In this document: positions 40,999 to 50,212 of the stretch, piece by piece
Layout of the letters: every line of letters begins with the position of its first letter
Numbering within the stretch: the stretch's first letter is position 1
Translations under genes and position numbers: made by a program
Source of the DNA: Oscillospiraceae bacterium
GTDB taxonomy: Bacteria > Bacillota > Clostridia > Oscillospirales > Acutalibacteraceae
Direction of reading: 5' to 3'
DNA: 64,000 nucleotides
Assembly: GCA_910574995.1 (NCBI GenBank)
Contig: CAJTCS010000004.1
Location: 272,049 to 336,048, forward strand
The notes under the pieces: generated by a model
What the model was told of the DNA's origin: nothing
What the model saw: the letters and a program-made list of their open reading frames with translations, nothing else
The model's database searches: none

Positions 40999-43900
40999 GT
41001 GAAAAAAGCACTTAGTATTATGCTCGTGATGCTCTTGACGATAGGTGTACTGCCAACTTATAGTCTTCCGGCACTAGGCGCAGAAAATGATACAGGCATT
41101 TCTGTCCATGTTGAGGACGGAATTCAAGCAAAAGAAGATGCACAAGCGGCTCAAAACGATTTGGATACTGTGGAAGGCCGGATAGAGGACATAGAATCTT
41201 CTGAAATTGTGCCTGAAGATGAAGTTGGATCATCAGCTACGGCAATGGCTGCGAGAAACTACATAACCGGGGATAATGTTACCAAAGCACAATGGCTTCA
41301 CAACATGGTTACCCTGTTTGGTATGGAGGTAGTCCCAGAAGAATACCCGGATTTATATTTCCCTGACGTGTCTGAACAGACTGAATACTATTCAGATATA
41401 ATGACAGCGACTAAGTATGGCTTAATTGAAGTTGAAGCCGGAGACGCCCTTAACCCCACGGAACCACTGACCCGCGGATTTGCTGTGCAGACGCTGAATT
41501 TCATGCTGGGCGTGCAATTGGCAGAAGATGAGGGCTACTCCTTCAACGATACAATGGGCTACGAGCACTGTGATGATGCCCAAGCAATATTGGACCAAGG
41601 ATGGCTTTCTCTGGTAAACGGACAGTTTGATGCGGGCAGACAAATTACCTCAACCGAATTGAATGCTATGTTGGACGGTGCGGAGAAAATCATCTATGCC
41701 AGGGAATCCAGTAAAGATGTCGCTGACTTCACATTTGCGGATTACGTGCAAGTTATACCAGAAAGCGTTCCAGTTGAATATTATGACGGTGGGCTTGTCC
41801 TGACTGGGTATGACGGGGAGATAAGCGTTGGAGACACATTTGCTGTTTACTATCAAAATCTGGCCTACACGTATATCGCAGAGTCTGTTGAACGCGTGGA
41901 TGGGGACTTATATATTGATACAGAAAGAGCCCCAGACAGTGCCATTGTCAGCGGCGAATTTTCTGGGGAGATACAGCCTGAACTGATTGCGGTTGAGGCC
42001 AGCGAAGCGCAAGCACTGCGGCTCAACGATGGTAGGACTGCGGTTTTCAGCCCAACGCGGTCGGTAAGCTACAAGGACGGGACCGTTTCATTTAATCAGT
42101 CCATTCGTGTAGGGGACTCCATAAGCGGAAATGTGAATGGGAAAATTAAGGATATCAAGGTTACTCCCGAAAAAGTTGGAGGTCAGCGATCGTTTATCAT
42201 GACTGGCGCTTTAGAAGTGTCTGCATCAGCTACTGTGGATGCGCTTAGCGGCGAAAGCCACAGTATTTTCCTCGGCGGCGCCAGCTTGGGGCCGCTTGGC
42301 AGCGTAGGCATTACTCTGGACTACAAATTCCAAGCGTCCCTCAATTACACCTTATCGTCAAAATTCACGATTGTAGTAGAGTATCGGAATGGGAAATTCA
42401 ACACGGTCAGTAATTTTTCCAACCCAGATTCCTGTTTGTCCGCAGAGGGGCAAGTTTCCGCTACCCTTCAGGCAGAAGCAAAATTGGATCTCGGCTTCAT
42501 TGGCGAGGCCACCGCTAGTTTCGGGGCAGGTCCCCGGATATATGCGGGTATGAAGCAGTATAGTACAGGGACGCCCACCCAGTGTATTTCCATATCTGGA
42601 TATCTCTATCTTGGCGGCAGGGTGCACGCAAAATTTCTGGGGATAAAATCTTACAGCAAAGACTTCGCCGTTTTTAATGAAAAAAATAGCCCTGTCCGGG
42701 TATATGAGCATATAGAGGATGGGGCCAATGTTTCATCCTGTACCCGTGGAAAAGATACGGGTACAACATCTGGTACATATCGTCCCGCAAAATATGTTAC
42801 GCCAGCTACATCCAGGTACTATAGCAGTCGGCGGACAGACGCCAGCAGCACCGGCTACGGCGGGTATAACCATACACAGCCTATTGTGATCTGGGACACG
42901 GAGCCCAACGATGACGGCACCGTTACCGTTACCGGCTGGCACGGCGGGGCAAGCATCCTCAATATCCCGGAGACTATCGACGGCAAGACCGTGACTATTA
43001 TCGGAAGTGAGGCATTCGAATACAGCCGAGCTATCCGGTGTGTTAGCATTCCAGATACAGTAACCGAAATTGGAGATGGGGCGTTTGAGAACTGCTCAAA
43101 CTTACAATCAGTTAACTTTGGAAAAGGCCTGAAAAAGATTGGTTGGGGGGCCTTTGATAGATGCACTTCTCTTGTGGAAGCAATGCTGCCGGAGGGCCTG
43201 ACTGCATTTGATTCTTATGGCGGTTTTGCAAACTGTACATCGCTGGAGAAAGTGTATATCCCAAGCACATTAAATGAGATATATTCCATTTCAGGCGGTG
43301 TGTTTGAAAACTGCCCGAACCTACATGAGGTCACTTTCGGGGAGGGTATCGCTTCTATCCCCTGCAACCTGTTCAGAAACTGTTCCGGTTTAACTCATAT
43401 TGAGATACCTGATACAGTAACCGAAATTGGAGATGGGGCGTTTGAGAACTGCTCAAACTTACAATCAGTTAACTTTGGAAAAGGCCTGAAAAAGATTGGT
43501 TGGGGGGCCTTTGATAGATGCACTTCTCTTGTGGAAGCAATGCTGCCGGAGGGCCTGACTGCATTTGATTCTTATGGCGGTTTTGCAAACTGTACATCGC
43601 TGGAGAAAGTGTATATCCCAAGCACATTAAATGAGATATATTCCATTTCAGGCGGTGTGTTTGAAAACTGCCCGAACCTACATGAGGTCACTTTCGGGGA
43701 GGGTATCGCTTCTATCCCCTGCAACCTGTTCAAAAACTGTTCCGGTTTAACTCATATTGAGATACCCGGCACGGTGACAGAGATAGAGAGCAATGCCTTT
43801 AGTGGATGCGAAAACCTGCAAAGCGTCTCTTTTGGCAAGTGGGTGGACACTATTGGCTACAGTGCTTTTATCAACTGCGCCGCCTTGGCAGACGTGTACT

Positions 43901-44646
43901 ATGGCGGCAGCGAGGTGCAGTGGGGAGAGATGGAGATAGGCTCGTCAAACGAACCTTTGACTTCCGCCAATATCCACTATAACGCGGATATCCCTGATAC
44001 GCCAGATGTGAAGCCGGAGCCAACACCTACGCCAACACCTACACCAACCCCCACTCCGACACCTACTCCCACTCCGACACCTACGCCAACTCCTACACCT
44101 ACTCCCACTCCTGGCCCCAGCTTTACGGATGTGCCCGATGGCGCTTGGTATAAAAAAGCGGTAGACTGGGCTGTAGCAAAAAAAATAACCAGCGGAACCG
44201 GGGACGGCACCACGTTCTCGCCTGACGCCAACTGCACACGTGGGCAGATCGTCACGTTCCTGTGGAACGCGGCTGGCAAGCCCAGGGCGGAAGCTGGCAA
44301 GTCTTTTAAAGATGTGCCTGAGGACGCTTGGTATGCGAACGCAGTTAACTGGGCCGTTGCCAATAAAATTACCAGCGGCACGGGAGATGGCTCTACATTC
44401 AGCCCGGATGCGGTTTGTACCCGCTCCCAGGCGGTGATGTTCCTATGGAACGCGGCGGGTAAGCCTGCTGTAACCGGGGGAAATTCTTTCACCGACGTGC
44501 CCGCTAACATCTGGTACGGCAGCGCTGTGAACTGGGCCGTGGCCAATAAGATTACCAGCGGTACGGGGGACGGCACCACGTTCTCGCCTGACGCCAACTG
44601 CACACGTTCGCAGATCGTGTCTTTCCTGTACCGAGCTAATAGCTGA
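40999..44646 (+). CDS. Secreted BspA-type leucine-rich repeat surface protein with SLH domains
   Basis: 1215 residues. GTG 40999 is the best start (8 nt after GGAGG; the ATG at 40993 is too close) and gives signal peptide MKKALSIMLVMLLTIGVLPT...ALGA. An SLH-like pair follows (~80-190), then a beta-rich region (~235-600). BspA/LRR_5 repeats (~660-990) include a near-perfect tandem duplication. A Pro-Thr linker leads to three SLH repeats (SFTDVPDGAWYKKAVDWAVA and two more), which anchor proteins to cell-wall polymers. Probably an adhesin or surface scaffold. Single-gene unit. Confidence 0.88.
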   Translation: MKKALSIMLVMLLTIGVLPTYSLPALGAENDTGISVHVEDGIQAKEDAQAAQNDLDTVEGRIEDIESSEIVPEDEVGSSATAMAARNYITGDNVTKAQWLHNMVTLFGMEVVPEEYPDLYFPDVSEQTEYYSDIMTATKYGLIEVEAGDALNPTEPLTRGFAVQTLNFMLGVQLAEDEGYSFNDTMGYEHCDDAQAILDQGWLSLVNGQFDAGRQITSTELNAMLDGAEKIIYARESSKDVADFTFADYVQVIPESVPVEYYDGGLVLTGYDGEISVGDTFAVYYQNLAYTYIAESVERVDGDLYIDTERAPDSAIVSGEFSGEIQPELIAVEASEAQALRLNDGRTAVFSPTRSVSYKDGTVSFNQSIRVGDSISGNVNGKIKDIKVTPEKVGGQRSFIMTGALEVSASATVDALSGESHSIFLGGASLGPLGSVGITLDYKFQASLNYTLSSKFTIVVEYRNGKFNTVSNFSNPDSCLSAEGQVSATLQAEAKLDLGFIGEATASFGAGPRIYAGMKQYSTGTPTQCISISGYLYLGGRVHAKFLGIKSYSKDFAVFNEKNSPVRVYEHIEDGANVSSCTRGKDTGTTSGTYRPAKYVTPATSRYYSSRRTDASSTGYGGYNHTQPIVIWDTEPNDDGTVTVTGWHGGASILNIPETIDGKTVTIIGSEAFEYSRAIRCVSIPDTVTEIGDGAFENCSNLQSVNFGKGLKKIGWGAFDRCTSLVEAMLPEGLTAFDSYGGFANCTSLEKVYIPSTLNEIYSISGGVFENCPNLHEVTFGEGIASIPCNLFRNCSGLTHIEIPDTVTEIGDGAFENCSNLQSVNFGKGLKKIGWGAFDRCTSLVEAMLPEGLTAFDSYGGFANCTSLEKVYIPSTLNEIYSISGGVFENCPNLHEVTFGEGIASIPCNLFKNCSGLTHIEIPGTVTEIESNAFSGCENLQSVSFGKWVDTIGYSAFINCAALADVYYGGSEVQWGEMEIGSSNEPLTSANIHYNADIPDTPDVKPEPTPTPTPTPTPTPTPTPTPTPTPTPTPTPTPGPSFTDVPDGAWYKKAVDWAVAKKITSGTGDGTTFSPDANCTRGQIVTFLWNAAGKPRAEAGKSFKDVPEDAWYANAVNWAVANKITSGTGDGSTFSPDAVCTRSQAVMFLWNAAGKPAVTGGNSFTDVPANIWYGSAVNWAVANKITSGTGDGTTFSPDANCTRSQIVSFLYRANS
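43054..43767 (+). repeat. Two 357-bp tandem copies within LRR coding region
   Basis: Copies 43054-43410 and 43411-43767 are nearly identical in DNA (differences seen: an AGA/AAA codon and a T/C near the end). Each encodes 119 residues of LRR. This is a very recent duplication compared with the diverged flanking repeats. Confidence 0.9.
44011..44115 (+). repeat. Pro-Thr dipeptide repeat linker
   Basis: About 17 PT dipeptides encoded by CCNAC(T/A/C) units with mixed third bases; a flexible wall-spanning linker, and a likely site of copy-number change. Confidence 0.85.
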
Positions 44647-45401
44647 TTGACAGTTCTAAACAGATTGAATTAGTGGAATTGAGAGGAATAGCTTGCTATG
44701 ACAAGCTGTTCCTCTTTATTATATCTGTCCTTATACAATACCCGCAATGCAGCCATAAAATGGACCTGCATGGGTGAGTTTAAGGCGCTGCAGATGCCCA
44801 GCAAGGAGCCGATGTGTGTCATTTGAAGATACAATGTATGATATTCAAAAAATTGGATTGCATCTTATGGCTAAGGAATTAAGAAACAGCCGGAATCCAT
44901 TCCCCAAAACCTAGATAAAAGGAAAGCAAAGCTATCTACAGGTTTTTGATGCTTCTATATATAAATATTGGGAAATAAGTTGATAAATTTATTGTTTTGT
45001 TGTATAATAAGGCTGAAAAAGCAAGATGGATTGCACAAAAAGGGATGTATCGTGAATGAGATGTCCGTGCGGGGAGGTATAAAATGTACTTCCGATAGGC
45101 GGTAGAAAGGAAGGAATCAATATCAGATGCGGCTTGCACCAGCTTATCCGCAGCATCCGGGAGCGGGAAGCTTGCCCATTTTTTGAAGAGCACGGCGCAC
45201 AGGGAAGTATATAGCTATATCCCATATTTTGACGGTGGAAATATAAAAGACGCATAACATACCCGGCTCCATGAGGGCTTGAAAAATCTGAAACCAGATA
45301 CACAGAGGATGGTGCTGGAATTAGCTAGACAGTTAAACAAACCCTAGGGCTCAAACCAAAATTATAAAACTATATACTGAAACAAGACGGATGGTGATGA
45401 A
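44647..45401. other. Gene-poor stretch with XRE-like remnant
   Basis: Between about 45100 and 45345 a plus-strand frame with stops reads CGLHQLIRSIREREACPFFE and, further on, LHEGLKNLKPDTQRMVLELA RQLNK in pieces, like the C-terminus of a decayed XRE regulator. Nothing else is recognisable. A TTGTATAATAAGG promoter-like sequence lies at about 45000. Confidence 0.4.
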
Positions 45402-46976
45402 ATGAGTTATATAAAACGCGCATTCTACAGCCTGCGCCACCGCTGGTGGCAGAACCTGCTGCTTATCCTGCTGTTTGCGGCGCTGTTTGCCGTGGCGGTG
45501 GGCAGCCTGACGCTCTACGGCACCACCAAGTCCCAGACCGGCCATCTGCAAAAGGCCTTGGGCAACGCCGTGACGCTCAAGGGCGTCACCTTCTCTTACC
45601 GCGACGGCGTAGGGGGGCGTATGCTGGGGACTATGATCGACGAACAGATCGTAGAGGATTTTGTAAGCGGCAGCCAGGTTGAGGGATACAATTTTGCTGA
45701 TTTTACATACCTGAATTATCCCCACGCGGAAGGCGTTTACCAGGAGTTGTGGGCGGAAAACGGCGCGCTGGCCTTCTTTGAGGATTATGCTTCATTGGCC
45801 TATGCCTGCGCGGATTCTTCCTTAGACCAGGCATTCACGGTCTATGGGTTCCAGCTTATCGAAGGGGAGCACCTCTCCCCGGCGGTGCTGTATGAGCCTG
45901 TCTGTCTGGTTTCCCAGCCCTTTGCACAGCGCAATGGCCTGCATGTAGGGGATGACCTGGAGGTGGCCTCGGTGTACGCGGAGGAGGGGGAGCCCTTGAC
46001 ATCCCTGAAGATACTGGGCATATTCTCCGCGCCGGACAGCGGGTACCGCAAGGGCTGGGGCCGCAGGCCCGAGGAAATGATGTTTGTCTCCCCCCAGGCG
46101 TGCTATGTGGCGGACGGCAAGGCTGCAAGGGATCAGGAGCGGGGCGTGCAGCGGGACGCGGCGTTTTCTACTGGCAGGTCCAGGTTTGTGACAGTCTACC
46201 TACAGTCTGCGGAGGACATAGACGCGTTTGTCGAAGAAGCGACGCGGAAGCTGCCCATCCGCCATGTGTTGGACAGCCACTTTGAGCGGCCTACTGTGGA
46301 ACCCATCCCGGAGGAACTGGCGGATATGGAGGGAATGGAAGCGTTGGAATATTTAGAGCAGCACCCAGTGTATGACCTGGTGCTGGACAGGGAGTGGTAC
46401 GGCATGGTGGGCGCGCCCTTAGAGCGGGTGCGGGATCTGTCCGGCGCCATCGCGGTGTTGCTGCTGGCGGCAATCCTGCTGGTGCTGGTGCTCACCACGA
46501 TTTTGATGCTGACAGGCCGCAGGCGGGAGACCGGCGTACTGCTCTCCATGGGGGAAAACAAGGGGAAGATTGCCTGCCAGATGGCTATAGAGGCATTTGT
46601 GCCCTTGTTCATAGCTGCCGTGATAGGCTTGGGCATAGGCGTGACAGCCGGGAGCAGCTTAGTGGAAAACCTGTGTAACGGCGTTTACCAGCAAAGCGCC
46701 GCCAACAGCCAGGGAGAAAACGATGTGGCTATGCACGCGCAGACCGCCCAGAACAAGACCTCCCTGGAGGTGCAGATGGGCAGCTATGCCGATAACCTGT
46801 TGGAGCGGGATGGGGAGCGCATCATGGTCTATCCCCAGGCTCGGGCGCAGCTGGAAGGCTGGTCATTGACGGCTTACCTGCTGGCGGCAGCCGGGGCAGT
46901 GCTTTTGGCTGTATGTATGCAGGCGGCCAGCGTGTTCCGTGCCCGGCCTGCCCACATCCTGACGGGAAAGGGGTAA
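45402..46976 (+). CDS. FtsX-family ABC transporter permease, subunit 1
   Basis: A 524-residue permease. TM1 is at ~15-38 (QNLLLILLFAALFAVAVGSL), then a ~300-residue external MacB-like domain. Three TM helices follow near 345-370 (AIAVLLLAAILLVLVLTTIL), 398-420 and 490-512. The cytoplasmic GRRRETGVLLSMGENKGKIA loop is the usual FtsX coupling region. It transmits ATPase motion across the membrane, for example in peptide or lipid export. It is four bases upstream of a second permease. No ATPase gene is adjacent, so the partner must be elsewhere or lost. Confidence 0.85.
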   Translation: MSYIKRAFYSLRHRWWQNLLLILLFAALFAVAVGSLTLYGTTKSQTGHLQKALGNAVTLKGVTFSYRDGVGGRMLGTMIDEQIVEDFVSGSQVEGYNFADFTYLNYPHAEGVYQELWAENGALAFFEDYASLAYACADSSLDQAFTVYGFQLIEGEHLSPAVLYEPVCLVSQPFAQRNGLHVGDDLEVASVYAEEGEPLTSLKILGIFSAPDSGYRKGWGRRPEEMMFVSPQACYVADGKAARDQERGVQRDAAFSTGRSRFVTVYLQSAEDIDAFVEEATRKLPIRHVLDSHFERPTVEPIPEELADMEGMEALEYLEQHPVYDLVLDREWYGMVGAPLERVRDLSGAIAVLLLAAILLVLVLTTILMLTGRRRETGVLLSMGENKGKIACQMAIEAFVPLFIAAVIGLGIGVTAGSSLVENLCNGVYQQSAANSQGENDVAMHAQTAQNKTSLEVQMGSYADNLLERDGERIMVYPQARAQLEGWSLTAYLLAAAGAVLLAVCMQAASVFRARPAHILTGKG

Positions 46977-46980
46977 GCAT

Positions 46981-48240
46981 ATGAATTTTATAAAACGCGC
47001 GTTTTTCAGCTTAGTCTACCATAAAAAGAACACCCTGCTGCTCTTTGCCGTGTTTTTCGTGCTGGCAATCCTGGTGCTTACGGCCTTCTCCATGTTGGAA
47101 GCCTGCAAGCTGGAGGAAAAAGAGCTGCGGGAAAATATAGGCGCAACGGTTACGGTAAACGATTACGCTGTACAGGACGGGGACATGTACCGGGCCTCCT
47201 GCCTCATATCCCAAGGCAGCCTGGATGCCATGCGGAGACATGCGCAGGTGGAAAGCAGCAACCCTTACTATTTTTCTATGGCGATAGGCTCTTCCACCAT
47301 TTCCCCCGTGGTGATGGAAGAACAGGGGGACAAATTCCCATCCTACTCTAACTTGATGCGGATAGAGGGGACATTGGATCTGGACACAGCAGCGGAGTTC
47401 ATTTCCGGCCAGCATGGGATGCTGCGGGGCCGCGGCTTTGAAAGCGGGGACAGCTTTGCGGCTGTTATCAGCGAAGATGTGGCCTTGCAAAACGGCATTG
47501 CGGTGGGCGACACAGTCACCCTGGGGGGCTACTATAGCCAGTTTGGCGGGGTGGATACGGAGGTTGAAGTGGTGGGCACCTACGCCGTCCGGGAATACCT
47601 GCCCCACACCAACGCACCTTACTTTAACAGCGAAAACCTGGTCTATGTGACCCCGGACGCCGCCATGCAGCTAAACGGCCCGGAAGCCGGGGCGTACAGC
47701 GCCCGGTTCTTCATCCGCGACCCGGAACAGGCCGCCGCCTTTGTGGAGGACGTGCAGGCAATGGACCTGCCCGAAAGCGCCGACCTACGGTTTACCATCG
47801 ATGATTTGCAGTACCGGGCCATGCAGGGCACCATCAGCAGCTTGACAAGCATTGCCATAGCTATGCTCGTTGCGTCCAGCGTTATCGGCGCGATTACCCT
47901 GGTGCTGCTGCTCCTTATCGCCCTGAAAAACCGGGATTTCGAGCTGGGGGTTCTGCTCTCTATGGGCGAGGCCCGGGCAAAAATCCTCTCCCAGTTGGTG
48001 CTGGAATCGCTGTTCCCGGTATTGGCTTCCACCACAGGGGCGGTGTTTGCCGCACCTTACACCCAGCAGGCCGTGAATCTACTTTTCAGCGGCGCGCTGG
48101 CTCACCCAGTCACTGCCACGGTAGGATCCATTGCGGCGGTGTATGGCAGCGGCGTTATGCTGACTTTGATGGCTTCGAGCGTTACGGCGTTCAAGCTATG
48201 GCGGTACCAACCCAAAAAAGTGCTGATAGCGGCGGGATGA
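46981..48240 (+). CDS. FtsX-family ABC transporter permease, subunit 2
   Basis: A 419-residue paralogue of subunit 1. N-terminal TM (NTLLLFAVFFVLAILVLTAF), external domain to ~residue 280, TMs near 290-315, 340-360 and 385-405, with the loop LKNRDFELGVLLSMGEARAK. It starts with FIKRAFFSL as subunit 1 starts YIKRAFYSL, so the pair arose by duplication and likely forms a heterodimer. ATG 46981 follows AAGGGG. Confidence 0.85.
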   Translation: MNFIKRAFFSLVYHKKNTLLLFAVFFVLAILVLTAFSMLEACKLEEKELRENIGATVTVNDYAVQDGDMYRASCLISQGSLDAMRRHAQVESSNPYYFSMAIGSSTISPVVMEEQGDKFPSYSNLMRIEGTLDLDTAAEFISGQHGMLRGRGFESGDSFAAVISEDVALQNGIAVGDTVTLGGYYSQFGGVDTEVEVVGTYAVREYLPHTNAPYFNSENLVYVTPDAAMQLNGPEAGAYSARFFIRDPEQAAAFVEDVQAMDLPESADLRFTIDDLQYRAMQGTISSLTSIAIAMLVASSVIGAITLVLLLLIALKNRDFELGVLLSMGEARAKILSQLVLESLFPVLASTTGAVFAAPYTQQAVNLLFSGALAHPVTATVGSIAAVYGSGVMLTLMASSVTAFKLWRYQPKKVLIAAG

Positions 48241-48244
48241 GATG

Positions 48245-48330
48245 GTGCTTTTCTTTGTTTAGCGGCGCAGGCTTTGAGGGGTGTAGATACCTTGGCAAAT
48301 CTCTATTTTTATGTTACTATTACAAAACAG
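48245..48330 (+). repeat. Dispersed repeat R2, copy iv (5' part only)
   Basis: TTTCTTTGTTTAGCGGCGCA, a CTTTGAGGGGTG stretch and TTTTTATGTTACTATTAC match the first ~80 nt of the other R2 copies, but the tRNA-Trp part is missing. Recombinase remnant DNA follows. Confidence 0.6.
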
Positions 48331-48332
48331 TT

Positions 48333-48588
48333 TGACCCATTAGTCGGGACAGCTTTTGCTGTCCCGCCGTTTCGTATAGCGAAGATATTGCTTGCCGGAC
48401 GGATTGAAGATACTTATAAGCACATGTCCGCAGTTCCCACACTTGATTTTTCCCGCCAGCCATGTATGAGTGGCTTTCCGGGCAGACTGGATTTTCATGT
48501 TGTTCATCAGCTTCTTACGGCAGGCCAGCCATATATCCGCCGGGACAATGCCCCCAAGGGGAGCTAGAACCAGCATTTGGTCTTTCAA
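48333..48588 (-). pseudogene. Serine recombinase zinc-ribbon fragment
   Basis: Reads MLVLAPLGGIVPADIWLACR, THTWLAGKIKCGNCGHVLIS and IFNPSGKQYLRYTKR, then ends RDSKSCPD within the perfect hairpin GGGACAGC-TTTT-GCTGTCCC (about 48347-48366). The hairpin supplies the last codons and so interrupts the gene. No catalytic domain. Confidence 0.7.
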
Positions 48589-48866
48589 GTCGTTTTTCTT
48601 GCTGGGTTCCCTCCGCCCCGGCCTCGATAGAGATAGAACCCGTTCATGCCTGTGAAGTCGGCGGCGTCATTGACAAGCGCCCTCCCCTGACTTTTGAAAA
48701 AGTCGTACACATCCAAATTTACCCGCACAATGGGGCTACCCATTTTATTCGGGCCTACTTCTTGTATGTAGGCAGTAACCGCCCCGCAACCTACAACCAG
48801 CAGAAAAGCCAAAAATAAAGCCACTATTCTTTTTTGTATTCCCTCATTTTCATCACGGTGGTGCAC
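48585..48866 (-). CDS. Small protein with N-terminal membrane anchor
   Basis: Up to 93 residues; the likely start is a GTG. A hydrophobic helix (RIVALFLAFLLVVGCGAVTA) is followed by ~55 residues (GSPIVRVNLDVYDFFKSQGR, LVNDAADFTGMNGFYLYRGR). A cysteine after LVVG could be a lipobox. It overlaps the recombinase scrap at its 3' end and may be truncated. Family not recognised. Confidence 0.4.
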   Translation of the reverse strand: MHHRDENEGIQKRIVALFLAFLLVVGCGAVTAYIQEVGPNKMGSPIVRVNLDVYDFFKSQGRALVNDAADFTGMNGFYLYRGRGGGNPARKTT

Positions 48867-49084
48867 AGGGTAATAGAGTTAATGCCGCATGAATACCATC
48901 TGTCCCCTTTCTGGCTTGAAGCCAGCGGGAATTTGTGTTGACATTTCTGTCAGCATTTGGGCTGTATTTTTGGATAATCCTCTACGACATCTTAATATAT
49001 CACATTACTTCAATTAAAATTGTAATTACTAGGTCAAGTTTGTCTGGAAAATAAAAGGCTTCTGTGTGGAGAAAATAACTTGGA
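48867..49084. other. Non-coding spacer
   Basis: AT-rich. CCTTTCTGGCTTGAAGCCAGCGGG at 48905-48928 can form a hairpin (TGGCTT-GAAGCCA). No gene seen. Confidence 0.35.
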
Positions 49085-49242
49085 TTTAAAATGGTCTTGG
49101 CCATACTGTCGCTTGGCGCACAATCGACCGGCAGCACGGAACTGCTGATGGGAGCACGAAACGGACTGGAAGCCTACGTAAAAGAGCATGGCTTTGAAAC
49201 CGTTGGGGCTTCCAGCGATATAGCAAGCGGCCTCACCATGTA
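49085..49242 (+). pseudogene. Resolvase-domain fragment
   Basis: A frame without a start reads TELLMGARNGLEAYVKEHGF and ETVGASSDIASGLTM, then stop. The pattern (helix, then G-Y/F-E-x-V with a D-x-x-S/G-G-L-T loop) is the middle of a serine recombinase catalytic domain. The active serine lies before the fragment and is absent. Confidence 0.45.
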
Positions 49243-49254
49243 ACGCCCTGAAAC

Positions 49255-49515
49255 CCCGGCAGGACGGGAACCTCCGATGATGCCGCCGTCCGCTACCACG
49301 ACACTGACAACTTGCCCGCTCAACCTCCCGCGGGTATCTACTTCCACTATGGCCTCGTTGATGATTTCATGCGGGAATGGCTCTCGCACCAGCAGGAGCT
49401 ACACGCCGGGGAGATTACCAGGGAAGAATACTTTGAATGGAAAATCAACTGGCCGCTTACTTGTGATGACAGCAAACAGTTTGGCTACTATGTTCCTTGG
49501 AGAAAAGAAAAATAG
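49255..49515 (+). pseudogene. C-terminal fragment of element-borne hypothetical protein
   Basis: Reads DDAAVRYHDTDNLPAQPPAG, IYFHYGLVDDFMREWLSHQQ, ELHAGEITREEYFEWKINWP and LTCDDSKQFGYYVPWRKEK. It is coding-like with a natural-looking end but no clean start; ATG-less upstream sequence holds stops. Family not recognised. Confidence 0.45.
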
Positions 49516-49733
49516 GACACGCAAACCAGTATCACAAGGCAAAGTGACAGGTCAAAAACCTTGTATGCATACAGGGTTGCGCTGTTTTGACGGTCATTTC
49601 CACTCGTTGCAGGAACTCTGATCTTAAACAATTTTTTTGGATAATATTGTTCCTGATGTTCTGTTTATTTTAATTTTTCATATTAACGTGGCTATACGAT
49701 GGTCATCTTATAGAATTACCATCAGAGATAGTT
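49516..49733. other. Non-coding spacer
   Basis: AT-rich with no supported gene. Confidence 0.3.
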
Positions 49734-50163
49734 TTATAGTCTACCCATATCAGCGGCAAATTCATTCAGGCGTTGAACTTTGTTATAGAAGTGGAAGCCC
49801 CAAATTCGATACTTGTTATCATCGACAAACACCTTTGTTGCAACAGCTTTATCTTCAATTTCCAACAGGAATTTTTCTTTCCAACTATCTTTTTCAAGAA
49901 GATGTGTTCCTTTTGGCTCTATTCTCGCTTTTGAAGATCTCATTGATGCGCTTAGCGTTAAATGTTGTTGTACCCTCATACACAATTTCAATGGCAGAAA
50001 CGCTATCAGCAACATTGCCAAGTACATTTAGGCAGGCAGCATAAAAAATTGACGGTGTTGGATTTTCACATTTTGAAATAATTTCAAATTTAATACTGCC
50101 TAAATATTTTTTGTTAATAATAAATTCCTTTGTTGACTTCAAGTTTGGAAAGTAGTTCTGCAA
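49734..50163 (-). pseudogene. Hypothetical protein with one frameshift
   Basis: ATG 50163 opens MQNYFPNLKSTKEFIINKKY, LGSIKFEIISKCENPTPSIF and AIEIVYEGTTTFNAKRINEI. Near 49930 a one-base shift leads to EPKGTHLLEKDSWKEKFLLE, IEDKAVATKVFVDDNKYRIW and GFHFYNKVQRLNEFAADMGR. Joined, it is ~140 residues of immunity-protein-like character. AT-rich. Family not recognised. Confidence 0.5.
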
Positions 50164-50167
50164 GGTA

Positions 50168-50212
50168 TTAAAGGGGAGCTTTTCCGTTAGTCAACAACTT
50201 CTTCTGAGCCAT
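50168..50212 (-). other. Orphan gene start MAQKKLLTNGKAPL
   Basis: ATG 50212 with AAAGGAGGG upstream; 14 codons and a stop. The homologous stub is at 21679-21729. Confidence 0.6.

Noticed and set aside
44011..44115. Possible CRISPR-like or satellite array
   Set aside because: It is an in-frame Pro-Thr linker, with six-base units and no spacers. No CRISPR array or cas gene was seen in the window.
44936..45303. Two overlapping minus-strand ORFs
   Set aside because: They overlap in different frames, lack ribosome sites and lie opposite traces of an XRE remnant on the plus strand.
48347..48366. Ordinary terminator at the end of the recombinase fragment
   Set aside because: The stem is perfect, but there is no T-run on either side and it lies inside the reading frame; counted as a hairpin insert instead.
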